From positions 61,748,911 through 61,812,910 of the forward strand of contig OX419760.1 in NCBI GenBank assembly GCA_948567375.1: DNA of 64,000 nucleotides, read 5' to 3'. This document shows, in pieces, positions 33,551 to 45,899 of the stretch (its first letter is position 1; each line of letters begins with the position of its first letter). This stretch comes from Lunularia cruciata. Its lineage: Eukaryota > Streptophyta > Marchantiopsida > Lunulariales > Lunulariaceae. The notes beneath the pieces were generated by a model, which did not search any database, was not told the origin of the DNA, and saw only the letters and a list, made by a program, of their open reading frames with translations. A program made the position numbers and the translations under genes.

Positions 33551-34616
33551 GTCTTAGTACAAAAATCGTGATTCAACTTATTTACGAGTAACATTACATA
33601 TCAGTAAATTGTATTCTTGTTTCAAAAGATGCATTGCAACGAACAAATTTTACCACATCTTATCATAACAAGTTTCTTTTCTCCTACAAGAATGTAGATT
33701 TCTCTTTAGTATGAGGGAAAATCAAACCAAAGCTCCATTTCATGCAATTGAACATACGAACATTGCTATGCATACCTTGAAGTTCACAAACATGTTCTTT
33801 ATGCAAGAATATGTTTATGTTTTGACTAATTGTACAGTTAGTGCATTGGTTCAGTGCCTTAACAAAGTTGTACTCCCTGGGCTAGGTCCACTGACCAAAG
33901 CCTAGTTCCTCTAAGTTTTAGAGTAGATTTCACCTCCCCAACTTCCTCAAGCTGAGAAGGTAAAATCTCCAGCTCTCTTCACATAAACATGCATGCACTT
34001 TAGTACGTAGAATATATGAGAAATCTTCCAAGTTGAGATAGCATGCCAACTTCTCACAAGTACATACACGTCAGTTTAGTATGGAGAATAAGTGGAACAT
34101 GAACTTCTCTAACTTAAGTTGGTGGAGTGCCCGCACCTTTTTCAAGTTGGTATGTATTTTAGTGCATTAAATCCAAATGTACCTCAACATTCAATTTGAT
34201 TTGTCACCTTCTTGCTGGACAAGAAAGCGACTGTCCGCAAGCACTAGAAGGAGATGCATATGATATGGCGATATAGAATAAAGATACGATTTATGTCGGA
34301 TTGACAAATTAAAGAAGGAGAACGATGGAGTTATTAAAGGTCCTGGGTTGTACCTCAATTGCATAAGCTCCTCGCTGGCTAGGAACATGAGGAGGCGGCA
34401 ACTGCACAAGCTTCTCACGGGGCAAAGAAAGCAACTCCCCACCAACACTCGAATGAGACCCATATACAAACTTCTTGCTCACAAATCGCCCGAGTGTAAG
34501 CTAGAATCGATCAGCACATGGAGGAGGACGGCATAGCCACATGAGCTGCTCGTTCAGTAAAAGAAAGTGACTTTAGAGTCTCTTGAGTATTGACACAAAC
34601 CTGCCAGCATTTATAG

Positions 34617-34776
34617 AAGAGGGACACATAGCTAAGGAATCGAAACCGTAACATTCTGTCCTTTTTTTTCTTCTTTTTTTCTCTCATGAGTCAATACAAG
34701 AGGGACACATAGCTAAGGAATCGAAACCGTAACATTCATGCCGTTTTTTTCCTCTTTTTTTTCCTCATGAGTCAAT
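34617..34776. repeat. Tandem duplication, ~80 bp unit
   Basis: Units at 34617-34696 and 34697-34776 both run from AAGAGGGACACATAGCTAAG to CATGAGTCAATAC, differing mainly in the length of the T/C-rich middle. Confidence 0.92.
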
Positions 34777-35637
34777 ACGCTCTGGAAATAAATAGATAAC
34801 TTGTAATTAGCCAAAATAAAAAGTCTTCTATCCTTGCATTGGTTTAGAATCTTTTGAAAATTTTGTTTTGGAACATACCAATTTTAAGAGTTGTATCAAA
34901 ATAGAACAAAAAATAAATAAATATGGAAATATTGTATCTTGATGTGTTTATTTGTAATTTATATCTCTCTAATCAAATGTAATTTTCTTGAATTTATTTT
35001 CATATATAAACTATAGATAAGATAAAAAAAAAGTTTACTATCATATATTTTTCCATTATATCAAAAATCATATAGAAATGTTACAAATAATTTTGAATAA
35101 TATATATATGTTATAGGAAATAACATCATTAATTGAAAATGATGTCTCAGAAGACTTATAGATCATTTATATTTTCCATTAAATATTATGTTTATCATTA
35201 TTACTATATGAATATGATGAACTTCTATGTTAAGTTTCGTTGAACAACGTTGAACAACTAATGCTGAATATGTATTTCTATAGATCATTCTAAATAAGAA
35301 AGACTAGCACAAATTTATCAACCATTCATAATCAGGCCACAATTAGAAAGATTGTCACTGTTTACATTACACACTGTTTACATAGCATTGAGACATTGTG
35401 AAATTATAAACACAGTAAGAAGGATTTTTAGTGTTAACGCAAAAGTTTGAACATGGTAAGATTCTAGGTTTATTTGCAGAATGCAAGCATAACACAAGCA
35501 AAGAATTTACTTTGAGATTACTTAGGGATTGAGGAAGTGAAAATATATTATTTACTTGCTGAGAAGATCGCAGACCAGAAATAAAACAAGAGGAGAATTT
35601 TATCGGGTGTGAGGGGTGTGAAATCTACTTACCAAAG

Positions 35638-35763
35638 ACACTTAGAAGAACTGTTTATCGTGAGTTGAAATGTGGAGGTTCACTGAGGTTTATTGAAGAT
35701 ACATTCCGAAGAACTACTTATCGGGAGTTGAAGTGTGGAGGGTTTTCGAGGTTTATTGAAGAA
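35638..35763. repeat. Tandem duplication, ~64 bp unit
   Basis: Both units contain GAAGAACT--TTATCG-GAGTTGAA, TGTGGAGG and GAGGTTTATTGAAGA. Confidence 0.85.
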
Positions 35764-36540
35764 GACATGCAAAGACGTTAATTGTAGGTTAATGTGGTGT
35801 TTACTTGCAAAGAAATTTCCAATTTCAGTTTCAGTTTTTCAGCTACAGTTTGAAGTTATTTTAGCTAGTTTAGCTATTGTTTCAATTATTTCAGATATAG
35901 TAACAGGTATTGCCTCTGTCGCAAGTTGCTACAAAGGAAATGCATTTGCTATCTGCAAACTAGCAAACTAACTCTAAATTCATTAGATCTGTAATTATCT
36001 GTAGATTAATTATCTCCAACTCTTCTTGGGGCTTCCAACGGAGAACAAGAGATTAGCCTCTTCACAATATTGAAGTCTATCCTATTTGCATTTATCCCCC
36101 ACGCTCTCTATATCCTTCTCTCTGTCGTGCAGGTTTACAGATTGTCTACGTGGAAAAATAAACGAGAAGAATAGGTTTCTTCGCTTATCCTTGAGCTGAT
36201 CTGCAGAGCATCAAAGAATTATTGTGCTCTTTGACGCTCTGCAATTCTGCTTATTAAAGAAGAGTGTCAAACAAATAATATATGTCTAAGGGTTCTCTTG
36301 CAATTATAAATTGACCAAGTAGTTTTAAAAGTTAAAGTAAACTGAATGTTTCTTCATGTTCCAAAACTTCTGAAAATAAGTTTTTTTTGGTACTTTTGGC
36401 ATTTTCCTACTCATAATACATTTAGTAACTTGCATGGTAGTAGACATTAAATAGCAAACTGGAAATTTAACATTATCGCTATTTATCCAATCCCAATAAA
36501 GCTAGTAATAATGCTATATAAGAGTAAATATACAGTATAC

Positions 36541-36645
36541 TGGCTTGACAAAGTTATATATATAACTTGCAAAGGTACGTCTTCACGTATATATATATAA
36601 CTTTGTCAAGCCAAAGTTATATATATACGTGAGGACGTACCTTTG
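36541..36645. repeat. Two overlapping inverted repeats (competing hairpins)
   Basis: Arm 36569-36605 (GCAAAGGTACGTCTTCACG then an (AT) run and AACTTTG) pairs with 36609-36645 almost perfectly. Separately, TGGCTTGACAAAGTT... at 36541-36564 pairs with 36590-36613, which overlaps the first hairpin's turn. Only one of the two can form at a time. Could be a MITE-like remnant. Confidence 0.88.
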
Positions 36646-38525
36646 CATTAGTAGTCCATTGTTTAAAGTTCTTTTTGTAGATACGTGAAAATTTAGGAAT
36701 TTTTTAAGGCTAGAATCCAAGTTTTTGTCACTTATAATTGACCAAGAAGGTAATCACGTAGAAGGACAAGAAGATGATGTAATAAAATGACCATAGCTTG
36801 TTTGCATTGAATGATCACAAGGACTAAGACACTCATTATTTTGACCTTTGTGGTTATGATCATGCTCCTTGTGTCACCTTCACAATCTTTTTGATCATGA
36901 TATTGTGATCATAGTTGTCATGATTGTGATCTTAATTGTGATTAAGAAATCTATACCCTAGGATGAGGCTTATGAATAAAGCTTCATCAAATGACATCAT
37001 CGGCTTGATAGTCAATCAATTTTGGAGATTCCAAATAGCTTGAATGCACCACCTAGATAAATATAGAAATTGATGACCATTTTCATGTGGCAAGATGCTT
37101 GCTTTTACAAGCATTAATATTTCACCAAAGATGTACACACCAATTTCCAAACGGTTGGTCACAAGCTATAAATTTGAGGCCATGGCTTGCATATCAACTT
37201 CTTTTCCACTTCACAAATTCCTGAGATTAAGAGTGGAGTCTTTGGCAATTTCATTTACAAACATCAAGAGCTAAGGGTTGAGAATTTGAGAGATTGAATC
37301 AGTGGGTTTCTAGCATAACTTGTGATTTTTTTAAGAGGGGTCATGAACAAACACAATGGTACTTCAGCCAAGAAGACAAAGATTGGTTCTAGAGGTGATC
37401 TTGGAATCCCCTAGAGTATCAAGTGAAGCCATAGGAAGTGTAAGAATAAGCCAAAAAATGCAAGCAAGGAACCCTTCATCCATATCAAGCTCTCCTTAGA
37501 CTCAAAAGCCATGGTGGCCACCCCACAAGATGGTGCATAGTAAGCACCAAAGTTGTTTGTTATGGTTGGTCCATTGCTGATCAACTATGAGGTTGAGGAC
37601 TCAAACCTCTACCTGCCTGCTTTGTGGGTTTCCATTATACTTCTCTTATCTTGCTTGCTCTATCGTCCTATACTTGTCCATCATTTGTTCCTATCCATGA
37701 CAAGTATCTTCTTTGGCTTGGAGCTGCTTCTTAATCTTCTTAAGCTACTCATAAGCTCTTGCTTCTCCACATTGGCCGTTTGAGCAACCTGATGAAGATG
37801 AGTGACTAACTTTATGTGAGATGTGATCATTTTGTCTAACTCCTGGTAGTAAGGAAGGATTGTTTCTAACTTGTGAAGCATTGGACCTACCATGTGAATT
37901 AATTTCCATGAGAAGGTTCATTATCTATGCTTGGGTTGGCTTACATATTCTCCTCCTTGTAATTGGCTTTCCTCCCTTTGAAGTAAAATGCTGGGCAATA
38001 TGATCCATCCATAACTCCTCCAAGATTGCATCTTTTTAGAATTACTTATTTGATATGGCTGAGTCATCAGACTGATAAGACTTGTGTGGTGAAGCTCCTT
38101 GAGAAGTACAAATAGCTATTAGTGTGGGCATGAATCTCGTGATGCTAATGACCTCCGGCGCGTTTACGACAAACATGATGATAATGAAGTTTAAATCATT
38201 AACAAAGAGCAAGCACTAATGACCATTCGCTTAGGTGTGTCCTTAATGGGAGAGGTAACTACAAAGCAAAGTGACCTCCATGACAAATGAACCATCATCT
38301 TCAAGACTATTTTGGAATAGATTTTTAGTGAAAGTGATTTTTTTGCTTTTCTATAGTGCGCCACAAGAGTGACACTACCATCTACAAGGAGTGATTCTTA
38401 ACCAAGAGGTTAAACATGAAACTATAAAGAATTACCATTTGTGAGACTTTCTTTCATCTTCTAGTCATTTCTAATTGTATCTCTATTGGAACAATAGTAT
38501 CACTGCATTTTGGTGGACATTGAGT
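36646..38525. other. Spacer with weak coding remnant near 37.5-38.0 kb
   Basis: Minus-strand frame 37681-37893 reads as a helical, Leu/Glu-rich segment (LHKLETILPYYQELDKMI) like other coiled-coil retroelement debris in this window. No catalytic motif, no gene called. Confidence 0.35.
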
Positions 38526-39434
38526 AATGACTCAATGTCCACCTATATATTAGAAATTAATATTTTCCAATAATCATTTAATTGAAAATCAAGTGGAAAT
38601 AATAAATTTCTTCAGACTTTGAAAGTACAGTTTCAATTAATATATATAAATTTATTTTTTCTTAAAATATCCAATCATGGTAATTCTTTACTCCCAAATC
38701 TTGAGTATTTCATCTTACATTGTTGAAATTAGACATCTGCTTAATATCACTGGATTAAAAATTGAAATCAAAATAATACTTTTGTCCATCAAATTCTCCA
38801 ATCTATTGATGTGGTATCAAATGTTATAAATTAGAAAGTCCTAGCTATAGAATCCTAAATTAGGATCAGCTTATATATTAAAATTAAATTTATATATTAA
38901 CCTTCTGTGTAATTAAAACTAAGGTCCTATTGCTTTAGTAAATCCCTTACAGCATCATCTCCAATATTTTTCAACTGATAATGACTCAATGTCCACCTAT
39001 ATATTAGAAAGTAATATTTTTCAATAATCATTTAATTGAAAATCAAGTGGAAATAATAAATTTCTTCAGACTTTGAAAGTACAGTTTCAATTAATATATA
39101 AAAACTTATTTTTTCTTAAAATATCCAATCATGGTAATTCTTTACTCCCAAATCTTGAGTAATTCATCTTACATTATTGAAATTAGACATCTACTTAATA
39201 TCCCTGGATTAAAAATTGAAATCAAAATAATATTTTTGTCCATCAAATTCTCCACTCTATTGACGTGGTATCAAATGTTATAAATTAGAAAGTCCTAGCT
39301 ATAGAATCCTAAATTAGGATCAGCTTATATATTACAATTAAAGTTATATATTAACCTTCTATGTAATTCAAACTAAGGTCCTATTGCTTTAGTAAATCCT
39401 TTTATAGCATCATCTCCAATATTTTTCAACTGAT
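38526..39434. repeat. Tandem duplication of a 454 bp AT-rich unit
   Basis: Units at 38526-38979 and 38980-39434 are about 97% alike by eye, from AATGACTCAATGTCCACC to CAATATTTTTCAACTGATA. Junction is direct, with no spacer. No coding content. Confidence 0.93.
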
Positions 39435-40477
39435 ATGAGTAACATCATCATCCAAAAAGAATTAATAGAGTAACAAAAATGACGATTACGATTGATTTTG
39501 GAAAGAATAAGTGACCCTATATAGTTATTTCTTACCGACTCCTAAACATAATATTATGAGAATAATATCTCGTGATCATAAATTTACACCACGTTGTAGC
39601 AGAAAAATCAATGATATTACAAAGGAAAAATATCGTTCATGTCCGTTTCTCTGCAAATAATAAAAGTTTGAATTACATCGAAAGTCTTCGATCTAACTCC
39701 CAGCTCTTTTAGTCCATCTTTTTATTATATTGAGATACAATATAATTATTCTCCTCTACTTATTTTGATGAACGATCACGGTCATTTACAAGACTTTAAC
39801 ATCAACTCATGATCATTTTTAAAAGTACAGTATATAGATCTCACCTCACTTAGCCTCTTCCAAATCTTTTTCGGTGATTCGCAGTTATCTTCGGCTTGGA
39901 ACTTGATAAAACATTTGGAGATAAGAAAAAATGTACTAACTGTAATATTAATTCTTTCAATAACTGTCTAGTAAGTAATCAACATTGTTTATTTTTCCAT
40001 CAAATAATATTGGTTTTCCCTTTGGATCATCTTCGAGATCTTTTGGGGTTCTTATGGGTTTCCTACTGTCTACAAAAACAAAAGAGTTTAACTTGAATAT
40101 GAACAGATGTACACGGGTAAATCGTGACTTCACCTCTCCAAAATTGTTTTCCTGATGTATTCTTGGTTTCGGGGATTAGACTAAAACTTTGGAGGTTTGA
40201 TCGAAGGTATTCAACACAATACCAAATTCAATTGACCTTTAGAATAGTCCAAATATGATGTCTTCTTTCTCAGATCATCTATAGTTTGTCGTCGTGATGT
40301 CACGTTCGGGTGGGAAAATTTTGCAAATCTTCATGGTGCTACATTTTGATTCTGTAGACCTCATTTATATATAATTATGGTCTTTTCAACTTACCAAGTT
40401 GTTACACAAAATGAAATTACAGCATATGGATGGAGAAAAATATTACCTTCTGAGTTTGACACCGTCCCATATTAAGG
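39435..40477. other. AT-rich spacer, no gene recognised
   Basis: No protein motif and no long repeat seen. Confidence 0.4.
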
Positions 40478-41998
40478 AAAAGGGGATGAAGTGAGGATCT
40501 GTGTATATTTCAATCAGATTCTAGTTTATTTGATTTGACAAGTTCGCCTTAGATGACTGCTAAAGTGAAGAAATTCGCCAGCACTGAGATCCATAATACT
40601 CACCACCAAAGGCAAACATTTTAGTTCTTTTCTTCAGTAAACCGCATTCAATACCAGATGCTAGATTGTTTCAGAAGTACCACTGTGATAGACGATATAT
40701 TAAACGGTTGAAGGAGTACTTACCTGGATAGAGGTCTACCTTACAAGTGAAACTTCAAATTAGATCGTAATCCACAACGTTACACTACGATGTGGATTAC
40801 GTTGGCATACGTTGCCAATGTGGCATAAAGCCACATTGGCACAATGTCAGTTTCGCTGTTCGAGAATAAGCTTGGCATCGTAATTAGATCGTAATCCACA
40901 TCGATTACGTTGGCATACGTTGGCATACGTTGCCAAGCTTATTCTCGAACAGCGAAACTGACATTGAAATCGCACGAGCTCATAGTGACCAATTAACTAT
41001 CAAAACTGCCTGCCAGTTGCCCTATCACAAGCTTGTTAAGACTTGGTCAGGTTGGGCGAGGATACTTCATACACAGATGCCGCTCACATTAGTCAAAGCA
41101 ACCAGGTGACAGTTTTAAACAAGTCAGGGCTGATATCGTGCAAGTTTCCTGTGATCTGTACACAGCAAGATGCATTCCGTTGATAGTTGTGAGAAGAATT
41201 TCAAAATGTCTAGATCCTGGGACTGTTTGAGCAGCTGGGCATCACAAGACGAATTTCATGTTACACTATCTAAATTGATCTCTAAAATGCTAGCACTTAG
41301 GTTGCAATGAATTGCAGCTGCAGGATTCTTGCCTAGGAGATGAAATTATCAGACTAACGAGCATTCCTGACGGGAAATAGTTGCACTTTGCCAAATCTAT
41401 ACATGATTGAAAGTTTACATAATTACGTACCTTTAAATAAGTGGTGTAAATATCATGGCAGTCTATGACACTACCGCTACCACCAACTAAATTCCAAGGT
41501 AATGTCCAATGTAAAAGCCGAAAAGAGTCATGTGAGAAATAGTGGCATGTGCTTCTGCACTATGTGCAATTGCATGTCATCCTCAGTGATCCGGATATTC
41601 ACCATGGTTTCATGCTTACAAATCGACATAAACTACCGAGACTCCATAAGAATTTATGTAGAGAAATCTTTCATCATTTGGCATAATTGCGCTGTCCTTC
41701 TTTCAGCTCGAACGATTTTCTTTGCGTCGACGAGATTCAGTTTCTCGCTCAACTCCTCTACTCGCCTTTGCATTATTCCAAATGTAGTTGATGGCATTTT
41801 CAGCTATAGAGGCTCGGTCATTTGCTTCGAAAGAAAGAGAAAGGTTGTGCATCTAGTTAATTAAAAAAAATTGCCAACTGCTGGAGTGAAATACTAGAAT
41901 ATTACAGAACCAAAAAACTTGAAGTACTAATGTCGCATACCCATGCATGCTCACGTCACAAATGAAAAATCTATTGCTGATAGTCTTAATAGCTATTC
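40478..41998 (-). pseudogene. Dead duplicate of the bHLH gene, 3' portion
   Basis: Aligns with 28109-29495 of the intact gene: 3' flank, exon 4, intron, exon 3 and part of the intron 2 region. Exon 3 carries at least two stop codons (TAA and TAG where the intact copy has Glu and Glu, near 41640-41665). It also has a one-base gain near 41784 and a one-base loss near 41820, so it cannot make the protein. A 35 bp inverted duplication has been created in its 3' flank at 40843-40965. The homology breaks off at 41998 and resumes at 48854. Confidence 0.88.
40815..40965. repeat. Complex inverted duplication inside the bHLH duplicate
   Basis: AATGTCAGTTTCGCTGTTCG... at 40843-40877 is the exact reverse complement of 40931-40965 (35 bp arms, 53 bp loop). 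Next to it are a 10 bp hairpin CCAATGTGGC/GCCACATTGG (40815-40839) and reiterated GTTGGCATAC units. The intact copy has a single, simple version at about 28430-28470. Confidence 0.93.
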
Positions 41999-42039
41999 AC
42001 CGTCTTGGAGTCAATTGTCAGTACACTAGAGTGAGATCA

Positions 42040-43700
42040 TGTTGGGGATCTATATTTGCCATGGCTCACTTCAAAGCTCTTTTATCTACTTCTTTGGCCA
42101 TGCTAGGTTGTGTATTTCACTCTTTGGCAAACGATACACACATCATAGACCCCATAGATCAGATTAGGTAAACTTTTGATCACTTGACCGAGCTACATCT
42201 TGTAGGCTTGAGAGTCAAGTTGTCAAAGTGCAGAGCATGGTCCCCTTCAGGTATCCCTCTCCACCTTGAGCTTGCAGAGGGATGTATCACATCTATAGAT
42301 GGACTATGCATTCTTGGAGTACTAGTATGATTTGAGGATTTTGTCACATGCTTCCTAGATGTTGCACTTGTGGAGAATATTTTCCATATGGATGACCTTC
42401 CTCTACTAGGAGGTCCAAAGGTGACATCTAGTATACTCTCCTCTAGCATTGCCTGTTGAATGACTTATCTTCTTTGCACGGCTCCTTGACCTTCCTATCA
42501 TGTCTCGGAGCTTTTGATAGGAGGATTATGGGTGTCTTTGGCGATATCATCAAACCAAGGATATTTGATTGTTTGATAGGGGACTTGGCATGTACACAAA
42601 TATCTCTATCAATCTTGTGTGGAGGGGTAGGTCTATTATCTATACAGTAGATAACACTTATAGCATTTTTGGATAGTTGTGCTCTCTTGGCACTCCTACT
42701 TTCCTCTCTTTTTGTGGTTGTTGATAGGTCAATTTTGGAGATATATATGACCAAGGTGGAGGAGGGATCCTTTACTCTTCAGATATTATTGCAACAAAAA
42801 AGAGATGGTCTTTCCTCACGAGCATGGGAGGACATTCCATCCTTTCTTTCACAACCATCAGATTGGACCAAAGGGTTGCAGTCTTCCTTGATGGGGAGAC
42901 AATGTCAACATATGCCACATTCTCTCTTAGTTGACTTCTACATTCCTCAAGCCACTAGAGCACATCTTTGCTCTTGCTCCAGCAAGAGTGCAAGCTCTTG
43001 GATCCTAGCTCAACCATGCATTAGGGCATTCCAACTTGCACTAACTACTTTCTCTACAATGATGAGGTTTTGCCCAGGATTGGTTCACCCGTCTTCATCT
43101 TCATTACTCACTTGTGAGTATGGTTCTACACTAGCTGCATCAATAGTCCATACGATATAGTGTCCTTTTGGATGACAAAGGATAGCTACCCATGATGTCA
43201 TGAAGAATAATGACATATGTCAAAGAAAACTTATACTTGGTCCAAGATGATCAGGTGAAAGTGGCAAATGTTGTGGTTATAGATCCTATGCACGATGCAA
43301 TTTTGGAGAGAGTGATAACTCATCACCTTGGATGGGTAGTGAGTAGAGCAACAACACATAAGATCTCCAAGTCTAGGAGTATGTAGCAAGATCACATCCT
43401 TGTTCCACTAGCCTTGGAGTTATAATTGAGCTATGGAGATTGTTTTCAACACATTTTTTAGGGAGTATGCAAGAGCTTATCATATTAGATGTCAAGGGGT
43501 ACCACTCTCACTCTCATACTTTGTAGCATACTTTAAACAATGTATGTCCATTACTCTATGGAGAGCATTGGCTGGTGTAACCCATAGGAAAGCAATCACA
43601 CTAGGTGATGCTTCTTCGGATGCTCCAGTAGTTTGTAGACCTTATGACTTGCATAGCTTGGATATCTTAGGTGTTGTAGGGTATATTGCTCCTATTAATA
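42040..43700 (+). pseudogene. Decayed non-LTR-like reverse transcriptase, 3' half, plus strand
   Basis: Starts FAMAHFKALL and continues to LANDTHIIDP at about 42124-42153, which aligns with the F/YADD catalytic box of RTs (first Asp changed to Asn). It then runs through GLRVKLSKCRAWSPSGIP and CILGVLV blocks typical of the region after that box in plant and algal retroposons, and on in several frames to about 43.7 kb. Many stops and frameshifts. Assigned from motifs only. Confidence 0.5.
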
Positions 43701-43805
43701 CTATTGGGCCCTAGTTCCATTTTTTGTCTTTTGTCTCTCCCTTGTACGGCTTGATGGGGTCTTCCTATCCTTTGTGTTTGCTACATGGTTGCCTTTTCTT
43801 GCTAT
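43692..43805 (+). repeat. Dispersed ~100 bp repeat, copy 2
   Basis: Shares TTTTGTCTCTCCCTTGTACGG, CTTGATGGGGTCTTCC-ATCC and CTACATGGTTGCC with copies at 26.0 and 59.3 kb; opposite orientation to both. It lies just past the plus-strand RT remnant. Confidence 0.75.
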
Positions 43806-43984
43806 TTTATAATGAATTGGCCCACCTGCTCAAAGGAAAGGGAGAAAAGGAATACAAGTGTACCAAAAAGTATAAAGGAGAAGGAAGAGCTAAAAACTCT
43901 AGGAAAAAGGGCAAAAAGGCTAGAGAACTAAGCTTTATGTTTTCATTGTGCCGAGTAACTAACACAAGAAATGTGTAAAAAGAG

Positions 43985-45890
43985 CAATATATGAACCTAT
44001 TACTAAATATTTTGCAAGAGATCCTCCAAGTGTATGTCTAGCAACTATAAGGAGAGTGTCATTGACGGAACGAGAGCGGCCACTATTGATGCATGTTGTT
44101 GAAGACTTAGAGCCTATGATATCTATAGTGTGATAAAGACCCTTTATAGTAAATAACAAGTAAGCATGGCAGGCTAGAAAGCCAAAGTGCCTCTCCTCTT
44201 CAGTGAGCCCCGTGTTGTATCTCAAAGGAGACCATCAAACTAATGATAAAGATGGCCAAAGATCTCCACTGCTAGGGGGACAAAGGTATCAAAGGCAAGC
44301 CATGGAGCATAGTGGTTTTCCTTCCCCATTGTGGTGATGATCACTATAGGTCATGTCTAGATGCTAGCTTGTGCTAATGATTTTGGTCAAAGTGGGATTG
44401 ACATCACCACATCATACAACATATGTTGGCTATCCCTAAAAGTGATAATATTTGTGCACATCTTTTGGTTAGATGGGCATTTTAGGACCATCCATTGCTC
44501 AATCTAAACCTATGAGCAAGTAGATCATAGGATCTAGATCACCTCATCTTTAATACCGTCTAAATTCTAGTAGGCTCTCCTCCTATGGCACATCATAGGA
44601 TGTAGATACTCTCAACATCAAATGTAGAACCATACGGGCATTGGTCTAGTATGCCCAAGATTATTGGATATGGTAGACCTAACCAAAGTCAAAGAGCCAT
44701 GGTAACCTCCGCTGATGTAAACCAAATGTCCTCAATCAAAGAGGAAGCATGAAGCCAAGCTTTGGCGCACTTCTTGCCACAAGAGAGGATCCTAGCTCTA
44801 TTGGGTAATAGGCATGTCAATAGGATGTTAAGAAGGGTGTGAGTGTGCATATGCTCATTGAGGTCTAATTCTTTCCTGAAGTCTAGGGAAATAAATTCCA
44901 GAAAGGGAGGAAGTGTTGTAAGTGTTGGTCCTAGCAATAAATCACAAGCCAATTGAAGAGATGTTTGGAAAGCATGGGTGCTTGAGTCAACTACCATGAT
45001 GGGTGGCAATAAAAATGGGTGCCCCTTGTATAAGAATCTATCTACCAAAAGGGGAGCCATAAGGGCCCAAGCTCTTAGGTAAGATATTGGTGCAACAACC
45101 TCCTATGATATGATATTCCATCCTCCCATGGCTTTGGGAAGAGCTATCTGCAATTGCCACTAGTAATTTGATAACTATGGCAACATACATGGCCCTAAGA
45201 GTGTGGAGAAAGTATGGCATATAGGACTATCAAAAGACCATAGCTATGGTAGGAGAACCATTGTGGGAGGATATGTATGTGCCAAATATGATGCTCTTAG
45301 GACATAACATTGCGAAAGGAGAGAGCATGTTACATGTGTGTTTCCCAACTAAGAGAGTAGGTGGATATGATAAGTAGCTTGAATCAATGTATTTGAGATA
45401 TACAAGCTATAAAAATCCTCAAATCCAAGAGGAAGTCCAATACACTCAAACCTCCTATTGGGAATTGGAATCCTGATGGGAAGTCAGAGGGAGTGAGGAC
45501 TGTATGTGGGCTCCAGACCTTGCATTTACAAGTCTGAACTCATAAATCCGAGGTCCCAAGACTAAGTGTGAAAGCTTGCACTACTCAGACTACATCCTAC
45601 ATGGGGCCCAAGATGTGGGTATCATCTAATAAGGATAGAAAAGACATGTAGGAAAGGTGATTGCCACCTTTCACAAAGTTTTGTGGTGAGCCATGGCAAA
45701 TAAAAGCCGTTGCAGAGAATCTCCTTGGTAGGTACCTCCTATAGATGCTAATTGAGTGAACTCTCCTATGGTAGTATGGTGGCTACACAATAACAATGTC
45801 TCTGTACCACAAAAGTGTGCACAAAAGGAATTAAAGAGAGGATCTTCTCTTTTATAGAACAAAGAGCTCAAAATAACACTAGACAAGAAA
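43985..45890 (-). pseudogene. Second decayed reverse transcriptase remnant, minus strand
   Basis: GTYQGDSL at about 45710-45735 followed by LLFAMAH matches the RT box QGDPL-(S/G)-LLFA. Downstream on the minus strand, near 44270-43990, are conserved-looking pieces (HFGFLACHAYLLF-type and related blocks) of the C-terminal region. Convergent with the plus-strand remnant; the shared LLFAMAH block suggests the same family. Heavily broken. Confidence 0.45.
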
Positions 45891-45899
45891 TGGTATTGA

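Larger units (their letters stand above)
32401..36540. other. AT-rich spacer with small duplications and hairpins
   Basis: No gene recognised. Named repeats inside are listed separately. Frames up to about 92 codons (for example 34191-34469, minus) have no recognisable motif. Confidence 0.45.

Noticed and set aside
38526..39434. Pair of LTRs of one element
   Set aside because: There is no internal sequence between the two units and no clear TG...CA ends.
41502..41864. 120-codon plus-strand frame
   Set aside because: Antisense of the dead bHLH exon 3; the matching antisense frame at 28954-29298 lies over the intact exon.
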